Source: Branchiostoma floridae (lineage: Eukaryota; Chordata; Leptocardii; Amphioxiformes; Branchiostomatidae). Taken from it: a stretch of 64,000 nucleotides of DNA. How positions within the stretch are numbered: position 1 is the stretch's first letter; every line of letters starts with the position of its first letter. The translations under genes and the position numbers were made by a program. The DNA is taken from contig NC_049995.1 of the NCBI RefSeq assembly GCF_000003815.2, positions 4,045,747-4,109,746 of the forward strand, read 5' to 3'. The notes under the pieces are model-generated. The model saw only the letters and a list, made by a program, of their open reading frames with translations, made no database searches and was not told the DNA's origin. Below, piece by piece: positions 57,201-64,000 of this stretch.

Positions 57201-58902
57201 GCACCCTGTCATAAATTTTGAGGCGTCAAAATCTCTCACTTTGGGGTCCCTAAGCATATGTAAATCGAAAGTTGTTCTTCTACCAGACAAGGCTACCATC
57301 TGCATGGTTGAGTCATGCAAGGTCAAAGAAGCCTGGGGTATTCTGATACCAACACTGAATACGTTAAATTTTCATCAACAGTTCTTTTGTGCCGATGACA
57401 ATTTGACTGTGAGATGGCGAAAGATCAGCAACATTCTTCTTTTGTGCAGTCAGACCTTGTCCTCAAAACTACCGTTACATGGGGTTGAGTGAGTCTATAG
57501 CTAGTAGCCTGTGCCTGGTACTGGTTGATGATTAAAAGTGCTGACACAACATGCCAACTGGACATATCGTTTAGACTGCTGAGTTCTGATCGCCAAAGAA
57601 AAAGCCCATATCGCGATCGTTCGATGCTAACATGGACCGGAAAGGGCATGGCTTGTGATTACATTTCTGCCTTGATTTTGATTCTTTATATTCTTTAAGT
57701 AACACATATTTTGTTTATAACGTTATGTATAACCCTTTTTACTTACGTTACTCATGCTACAATCTGCTATACCCCACGTGCACACTTCGATCAAAGAATA
57801 TGTGTTGATTTTGTAGACTGGGTCCAATTGAAAAACAATTAACTCGACAGCGTCAAAAGGATCTACCCAGCTGAAAAGTCGATAATGAAAATAAGCGTTC
57901 AAGCCTGTCTTACTGAGACATATAGATATGAGTTATATCATAATATTTATGACACCTGTTGGTATGTCATCCACTGGTAAGGCTCATTGGGTGCTGCTCG
58001 CCAGCCAAGACAACGTCCTGTACCCCCTGTGGAAAAATGTAAATAATGAATAAAGTAGTTCTAAATGTTCTAAGTACAATATAATGTATCTTCTATAAGG
58101 CATTAAACAGTGGCTATGTTTTCTCAACTTTCGAAACTTTCTAAGAGTGCTTTTTGTTGATCATTCACATAGCGCACTCACCATGTTGTTTGTATATGAA
58201 GGAAAGGAGGCGCTATAGACTTCTGAGTTCTACTATAGTCACGTGCCAGCAAGATCATGTGACCAAAGTGATGGGTCATTAAACCTGAGGACCGCAGGAA
58301 ATTTTGGTACGTTGTAGTTTCTTTCTGTTTGGAGCACAAAAATTTCTGTGTTTATAAGTATCATGATACGAAGGAGGGGATAGGATATATACAGTAGAAG
58401 CCGCTTAATTGCACGGCCAATTTGCCAGTGAATTTTGTGCAATTATCCGGCTGGTGCAATAATGCGAAGTTATCTTGCTGGACCGTACCGGTTTGGGATT
58501 TGGGCATTCCGTGCAGTTAACAGAAGTGTGCGTTAAACCGGTGTGCAATTAACTGGCTTCTACTGTATATATATCTATAGGATAGACTTCGAAGCATTCT
58601 AGTCACTTGTCCGTACGGTCATGTGACCAAAGTGATGGGTCATTAACCCTGAAAAGAAGGCTGAAATGTCCGTAAGCTGTAGTTTCGTTGTACTAGGTCG
58701 AAACTTTCCATTACTACAAGAGTTTAGTCCGACATAACTTTAAAATCAGACAACATTTTAACGAAGGAAGAAAAGGACAGAACGAACCTGTTAACCTGAT
58801 ACCCCTCTGAAACCCTTCGTAAGTGGTGGTGACGTCATCGTAAATGTATTCGAGCAGTTTCCCATCCTTGCACCTGGTAGAAATGCGAGCTCCGTCCTGA
58901 CC
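48230..58902 (-). CDS. Long-chain acyl-CoA synthetase, 21 exons, 5' end missing
   Basis: Transcript-order exons: 58788-58902, 57956-58026, 56758-56859, 56420-56519, 55635-55807, 55479-55511, 55137-55188, 54558-54631, 53913-53990, 53360-53494, 52647-52729, 52414-52468, 52111-52206, 51492-51564, 51200-51288, 50544-50660, 50247-50300, 49843-49932, 49446-49550, 48764-48835, 48230-48367. Together 634 residues without a break; ACSL1/5/6 proteins are ~680-700, so ~50-65 N-terminal residues (membrane anchor) are unplaced. The enzyme activates long-chain fatty acids with ATP and CoA at ER or outer mitochondrial membranes. Seen: [23 protein letters not shown]-binding loop [11 protein letters not shown] split across exons, [20 protein letters not shown], and [12 protein letters not shown] with [18 protein letters not shown] 25-bp repeat multiplies one donor (51831-52130), and the terminal exon is partly tandemly copied. 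Confidence 0.95.
48607..48627. repeat. Poly(G) tract
   Basis: About 19 consecutive G in an ACSL intron. Length is likely unreliable in any assembly. Confidence 0.85.
49663..49743. mobile_element. Near-perfect hairpin element in an ACSL intron
   Basis: Arms of ~35 bases (aaaattttcaacgaccactg..cttcttcag and ctgaagaag..cagtggtcgttgaaaatttt) around a short centre. A related half-copy (aaattttcaacgaccagtac) lies at 41497. It is typical of a palindromic MITE core. Confidence 0.75.
50014..50122. mobile_element. Palindromic MITE-like element in an ACSL intron
   Basis: ttttcgtctttttttggctc-ataata...gctggcca is inverted as tggccagc...tattatgagccaaaatgacg, arms ~40 bases around a 30-base centre. Confidence 0.7.
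51831..52130 (-). repeat. 25-bp x 12 minisatellite copying an ACSL splice donor
   Basis: Twelve units start every 25 bp from 51831 to 52106 (plus strand: cttaccgtacaaccaatag + aaacag). Read on the coding strand each unit is exon end attggttgtacg, donor gtaag, then ctgtttct. The unit at 52106 is the real boundary of exon 52111-52206. Ten units keep an intact GT; those at 51881 and 51931 read gcacgataag and have lost it. Eleven of 12 units are nearly identical, so the array is young. Confidence 0.95.
53040..53270. repeat. Family H copy plus an echo of the ACSL exon 53360-53494 donor
   Basis: 53040-53130 holds ggtaccggtac-type sequence (tccggaccggtt, gtaccggtacccacc). At 53240-53260 the minus strand reads agatatatgacaag|gtcggt, an echo of the true exon end ggatatatgacaaa|gtagat ~110 bp away. 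The similarity is short, so this may be chance. Confidence 0.4.
54117..54445. repeat. Dispersed repeat family H, copy
   Basis: gggttgggtaccagtac, ataccggtacaaaactgg and ttcaggtccggaccagct words, ending ctctaccggtatacac. It lies in an ACSL intron. Confidence 0.5.
54715..54895. mobile_element. Dispersed repeat family F, copy 2
   Basis: Shares ttactagtgaattaatgtga, gctatcaca and ctgtcctaaaatact with 24560-24835 in inverse arrangement. Confidence 0.6.
55833..56030. repeat. Dispersed repeat family H, copy
   Basis: aggggtgggtaccggtac and actaccggtacaaaaactgc at the left, caggtccggacctg at 55990. It directly follows the exon 55635-55807 acceptor side. Confidence 0.55.
56980..57950. other. ACSL intron without recognisable elements
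   Basis: No exon or repeat with defined ends was seen between the ACSL exons at 56758-56859 and 57956-58026. Confidence 0.4.
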
Positions 58903-59935
58903 CTGTATCGGGGATAAAAACTTTAATTTAGGACTACTAAAGTGTTGTTTTGTACAAATATGTTTGTTTGTTTGTTTGTTTGTTTTGATCTGTGTGCAAA
59001 ACTATTTGAATATAATATAGTGGCATCATATAGGGCGGAAGATAGATTAAAATGATAAGGGAATGTTGGGTTGGCTCATGAGGTCCAAAGTTGTGTAGGC
59101 AAGAATTCGAGAGAATTTCACAATAAAACATTTTTATTTAAGGACACAATTCGAGTTTTCATGCAATGAATAAAACAAGAGATTCACAAAAATGTATGGT
59201 GGGGATATGGAATCTTCGATTTCTTGATTTTGCAGGAATTCGCGAGAATTTCACAAAAATGAATAAGACAAGAACATTACAAAAACTCCAAAGGTATACT
59301 AGGGCTGTGGGGTCTTCTATTTCTTCTGTATTTGGGGATACAATGTTGCTTTGTGTTGAACATTTTGTGAATATTTAGCGTGACAAAAACGCTACTCATA
59401 AGTCGGTTTTCTCACGCACGTAAAATTAGCTTGCCTGACGAGTCTGTGGGCTCAATGACAGGCGGTTAGCGGTTATAATGATAATAATGATAAAAATAAT
59501 GATAATACATCTGGTATATCATTTTCAGCCAGTAGGTGCCCATTTTTTTTAGTAATGAGGTTGATTTAACGTGCTCGAGGCACGGAGGCTCCACGAACAG
59601 GTACCCCGTTTTACGCCCCTTCCGAAATACGAATTTGTGCTACGACCGGTGTCGCAGCGATTTCGCCCCCCCCTCCCCAATTAATTACGAAAAATTTCTA
59701 TCAACGCTTCAAAGAAAGCCGAATCATAAAATCATCGGTATTCGATAGTTCGACGCCGAAGACGCAAAAAAATGACTTCACACATACTTAAATTCGCTTT
59801 AAGTGACCATATGCACACATCGCTACACATACACATACTTGGTCATACTTCGCACGCACACACACGAGCGCGAGATTTTGTATTTTCTGAAGAAGCTTGT
59901 TTTAGGAATCCTTAAATTCTCACACTGTGCGAAAG
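58903..59935. other. Upstream of the first recognised ACSL exon
   Basis: The missing 5' ACSL exon(s) should lie here or beyond. I could not find a membrane-anchor exon with a phase-0 donor. The stretch includes a (TTTG)n run at 58961-58986 and a fragment of the 25-kb TIR element near 59640-59680. Confidence 0.4.
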
Positions 59936-59939
59936 GGTG

Positions 59940-60700
59940 TCATTTCCGGACGTTTCTATGTTTGTATACATCCGGATCGGGACCGTTTCTGGATATATCC
60001 GGACAATATCCGGACGAAATCTGACATGACTCCCCTGCGTTTTCGGATAATTTCAGGAGTCCGGAACGGGACCATTTAATTCCTGCCTCATATCCGGAAT
60101 TCCAGTAATGGAACGTTTTCGGACTCTTTTGAGACAAAACACGTTCCGAATATTTCGTATATATCCGGATAAATTCAGGAGTCCGGAACGGGACCAAATA
60201 ATTACGTCTCATATCCGGATTTCCAGTAATGGAACGTTTTCGGACTCTTTGGATACAAATCACGTTCCGAATATTTCGTATAAATCCGGATAATTTCAGG
60301 AGTCCGGAACGGAACCAAATAATTACGTCTCATATCCGGATTTCCAGTAATGGAACGTTTCCGGACTCTTTGGATACAAATCACGTTCCGAATACTAGTT
60401 TCGTATAAATCCGGATAATTTCAGGAGTCAAGAATGGAACCATGTGATCATGTCGCATATCCGGATTCAAAGCAATGGAACGTTCTAGGACTCTTTGGAG
60501 ACAAAAGACATTGGCTAATATTTCATGTTTTCTGATCACGTCCAGAACTTTTACGCCCCGGAATGGTCGCATATGCTGAGCATTTCCGTATTCCAGAATG
60601 GGACCGTATTATCATGTCTCATATCCGGATTCCAAATTATGGAACGTTCTCGGACACTTTGGAGACAAAACACGTTCCGAATATTTCATATTTTCTGAGC
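59940..60700. repeat. ~121-bp tandem repeat rich in TCCGGA
   Basis: Units with tatccgga..tccagtaatggaacg, tttggatacaaatcacgttc, cgaatatttcgtataaatcc and aggagtccggaacgg recur at 60091, 60212 and 60333 (exactly 121 bp). Looser copies are at ~60458 and ~60622 and degenerate ones before 60050. Confidence 0.85.
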
Positions 60701-61419
60701 GCGTTCGGGGCTATTACGCCTCGGAAAGGTTGCATAAACTAAAGATATACTTAAACATCATAGGAACAATACAACACATTATTTCAGAATATCCAGTAAG
60801 TTTACGATCATGCTAAATACCTAATATTTAACGTTTCCTGTCCGTTTTAACCCCGAAAATGCTTACTCGGTAAGGCTACATTTTGTGAAAGCTTTTCAAA
60901 GACTTTCCTGTATAAATCAGATGACACAAGTATCACAACAAATACATTATGTGGAGGAACAGATAATGTTAACGTCAAGGGGCAAATCAATATGCATTTG
61001 TCTCTTAGTCATACGAAGGAAGTTTTATATATACATGTCCATTTTGTATTGTATATTTATATGTCTGTGGCCACGATATCAGCTTCGCTGCCTAGTGCCC
61101 GCAGTGTGTTGTCCTGTTACAACTTGAATAAAGAAAGAAAGAAAGGAAGTTTTAGCTCACAAAAAGTGAAGCTCGAACAAAGCCAAAGTTAAACAGTTCA
61201 GACAATCACTGTCAGATCCAATAATATCAAGCCCAAGTCAATAACATCATAACAAAACTGATCAGTTTAAATGTACAATATCAAATGTACAGTATCCGAC
61301 ACAAGTCTAACGTTATATACCATACAATCAATATTCGTAGGATAAAAATGTAATTGCGAAATCAGTACGACAGTCCATTTTCAAGTCCTCTATAAGTCCG
61401 TATCGTGTTGACTGTGGAA

Positions 61420-61676
61420 TCATCGTCCGGGGAGCCCTCTTCTGCGTCTTTGTGGTAGTGGACGATCATTGGCGACGGAAGATGCTCTGGCAAGACCCCG
61501 CAATATCGACGGCACGTCTCGAGGACAGCCCGCTCCGGCACTGTCCGTCTTCAGAGTAGAAACAATTCTGGCAGGATGCAACGGCACCGGGCACAGACTG
61601 TCGTAAGTGTTACGAGGAGGTAGGCCTCGGTCGTCGGCATGGCAGGACAGGCGATTGAGAAACAGGGGCTCAGCGG
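61420..61676 (-). CDS. Candidate terminal exon of an unidentified gene
   Basis: A pyrimidine tract and acceptor (ttttccattccag, minus strand) precede 85 codons ending in TGA at 61420-61422. The peptide is Arg-, Pro- and Ser-rich with two Cys (e.g. LSCHADDRGLPPRNTYD, ending RRRRGLPGR). Its entry phase fits the donor of the candidate exon at 62512-62662, joining as FETAAEPLFL. I do not recognise the family. The GC-rich composition and open frame contrast with the AT-rich flanks. Confidence 0.35.
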
Positions 61677-62511
61677 CTGGAATGGAAAAGAACGGCTTGT
61701 AACTGCCCCGAACCCATGAACGGTACATGTAAAATTATTCAAACAACACGGCCATAACAATCACAGCAGGACAAGACGGGGACAAAGGCAGGAATCTGGA
61801 GTCGGCTATCATCAAAGGGCGAGGGCCACACAGATGGCACAGATAAGGACCCCAAAGAACGAATGGAATTTGAATATGCACACAATCACATTGGTCCTAG
61901 TAAGGAGATTACAGTTCCTCCTTGGTTCTATAAAGATTTAGCCAGCCAAAACAATAGGACAGAAAAGTTTAGAAGCAACCGTTACGGCTCTTACAGCACA
62001 AAATAATATGAGAATTTAACTAACTATGGAACGGGCAATTTGTAAACAAGCCGGGGATGACATGCGGGGGTTCCAACTGAAAGAGAAGTGATCTATCATA
62101 CAACAATCTTTACAAAAAGATCACACTACTAATTATTAAATACACAAAACACTAGGAAGGGATAACAGACATTGCTGACAGACATATACGGAACTAAGAA
62201 CGGTAACTGCTATTTATATACAATCTATGTACTAGAGAGCTACACTACTCACTTCTTCAAGTTCTTGGTCCGGTAGCGGCTAGCGGCGGCGACAACTGAT
62301 GTTCAAATCTACTAGTAGTTTCAAACCTAACTGCTGTCACCAGCTGGTCTACTATTGGTCTAGTCAAGTCATGTGACTTCCTAATATGGTCTTGTTACCT
62401 AAGGACTCCTCCAGATGGTTCCAAGCAAGTTAGTGTCATCCATCATGCCTGTTTCACAGAAACACATGGCATTGTGCATTATTTTTGTGAATAAATGCAT
62501 CATGTACTTAC

Positions 62512-62662
62512 CAGTTTCAAAGTTGTACACAGCAGCAAACGCTGTGGCGCGGTGTAGGCTGTTATCTGCAGCGACTTCCCCAGTGCCTGGCGCACCGTTG
62601 ACATGCCAACGCACTGGTCTGCTCGGCACTTTGCACAGCTTGCATAACCGCTTTACGAGTGC
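62512..62662 (-). CDS. Candidate internal exon of the same unidentified gene
   Basis: The minus-strand frame reads ALVKRLCKLCKVPSRPVRW, then HVNGAPGTGEVAADNSL and AAVYNFET, ending at a consensus donor gtaagt (62506-62511) in phase 1. The 5' limit is unclear, because the open frame continues without a stop into the 72-bp minisatellite; an ag at 62663-62664 is a possible but poor acceptor. The function is unknown. Confidence 0.4.
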
Positions 62663-62664
62663 CT

Positions 62665-63335
62665 CGTGATATTGTCCGGATATGGACCATTCCCACATAG
62701 CAACGCTGGTATTCAATATCATGAGTGACTTTTTGTCATGATATTGTCCGGATATGGATCTATCCCAAACTGAACCGCTGGTGTGGAGTGTTTTGACTGA
62801 ACTTTGTTCAAGATATTGTCCGGATATGGATCTATCCCAAACTGAACCGCTGGTGTGGAGTGTTTTGACCGAATTTTGTTCAAGATATTGTCCGGATATG
62901 GACCTATTCCAAACTGCACCGCTGGTGTGGAGTGTTTTGACTGAACTTTGTTCAAGATATTGTCCGGATATGGACATATCCCAAACTGCACCGCTGGGGT
63001 GAAGTGTTTTGACTGAACTTTGTTCAAGATATTGTCCGGATATGGACCTATCCCAAACTGCACCGCTGGGGTGGAGTGTTTTGACTGAACTTTGTTCAAG
63101 ATATTGTCCGGATATGGACCTATCCCAAACTGCACCGCTGGGGTGGAGTGTTTTGACTGAACTTTGTTCAAGATATTATCCGGATATGGACCTATCCCAA
63201 ACTGCACCGCTGGGGTGGAGTGTTTTGACTGAACTTTGTTCAAGATATTATCCGGATATGGACCTATCCCAAACTGCACCGCTGGGGTGGAGTGTTTTGA
63301 GTGAATGTTGTTCTTGATATTGTCCGGATATGCAA
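62665..63335. repeat. 72-bp minisatellite, 10 units
   Basis: The word attgtccgga (or attatccgga) recurs every 72 bp from 62671 to 63319. Units contain catatccggacaatatc on the minus strand and gcaccgctggggtggagtg on the plus strand. Because 72 is a multiple of three, several frames stay open and would encode 24-residue repeats. Middle units are almost identical; the first two next to the candidate exon are diverged. Confidence 0.95.
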
Positions 63336-64000
63336 AGAAACAATAATACTTGACTCATAATTGTTACCATCGCAAAAATTGTTTTCTGTGTCATTTGATT
63401 GTGAATGTCGATGTTAGTATATTTGCACATGTATATGGTAGCTTAAGCTTCAATTACCAGAAAATTAAAGAGTAAACATACATCGACATCGGGCATACTC
63501 GTTGTAAAATAAAAACACATATACAGAAACAAAAACGTTAATGACGTGTATTTGACAAGATAGAAACCTTTTTAGGATACCCAACAAAGCAATCTCAGAT
63601 TCAAGTATGACAAGAAAAGTAATTTGTTAACCATTAAGTGGTCCGAAAACTGATCTCTGGAATGTTTCTGTTTTGGACATCTGTCGTAAATGGAACGGAA
63701 TATGAATTTGGAAGGAGCGAAAATTTCGGCAAAAAATTGCAGTCTTATTTGTTCAGATGCGCAATAAAACAATCACCGATTCACAATTAACGTATAGAAT
63801 ACCTTTATCAGTAACGGTCAGAATATGCTAACTCCAAATCTGTCCTAAAATCCATGGAATATCTGTCGCGGATATGTCTCGTAAATGGAAGGAAAAGAAA
63901 ATAGTATGAGTTCGAAAACATGAAACGTCGCTGACACGTATTCGGAAGAACGGGAAATTCTATCCGTCCGGGCATGTGCCAAAACATTTCATGACTCATG
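63336..64000. other. Gene-free right edge
   Basis: AT-rich sequence with a loose echo of cgtatttg/cggaacg words between 63540 and 63960. No exon was recognised. Confidence 0.35.

Noticed and set aside
62754..63317. Plus-strand 24-residue repeat frames
   Set aside because: The 72-bp period keeps all frames open; there is no splice or start evidence on the plus strand.
51831..63335. CRISPR-like arrays (25-bp and 72-bp direct repeats)
   Set aside because: Units are contiguous without unique spacers, and the genome is animal.

Overview
The window is animal nuclear DNA: genes are split into many short exons with GT-AG introns, there are no bacterial-style operons, and mobile and tandem repeats fill the rest. 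Several points suggest a cephalochordate (Branchiostoma, amphioxus). The enzymes are chordate-like, the introns carry very many short inverted-repeat elements, and several tandem repeats reiterate exon-intron boundaries, a kind of minisatellite I recall being described in amphioxus. The organism is an inference; no database was consulted.

Layout. 1-2360: 3' part of a non-LTR retrotransposon (reverse transcriptase, CCHC knuckle, restriction-like endonuclease) broken by one in-frame stop. 2361-4472: repeats only. 4473-4570: first coding exon of an unidentified acidic protein on the minus strand, sharing a short divergent intergenic region with the next gene. 5050-16839 (+): nicotinate phosphoribosyltransferase (NAPRT), complete in 13 exons, 556 residues. 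16840-20100: repeats and a LINE remnant. 20110-24167 (+): an alpha-2,8-sialyltransferase-like (ST8Sia-like) gene with a frame break in one exon. 24168-34324: nested DNA-transposon-like elements. 34325-35341 (+): a single-exon, atypical rhodopsin-class GPCR. 35342-40377: tandem array with perfect hairpins inside a putative 4-kb element. 41060-45304 (-): an intact second ST8Sia-like gene (7 exons, 347 residues) in inverted orientation to the first. 45305-48229: repeats, including extra copies of the terminal exon of the next gene. 48230-58902 (-): long-chain acyl-CoA synthetase (ACSL1/5/6 type), 21 exons, 634 residues, 5' end not found. 58903-61419: repeats. 61420-62662 (-): two candidate exons of an unidentified gene bordered by a 72-bp minisatellite.

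The genes do not form a pathway. NAPRT makes NAD precursor from nicotinate, the two ST8Sia-like genes are Golgi glycosyltransferases that arose by duplication, the GPCR is a membrane receptor, and ACSL activates fatty acids. What unites the region is structural. In most of the multi-exon genes, tandem duplications straddle exon edges and copy splice donors, splice acceptors or terminal exons. The clearest case is a 25-bp x 12 array at an ACSL donor. This, rather than a new gene system, is the most notable signal I found.
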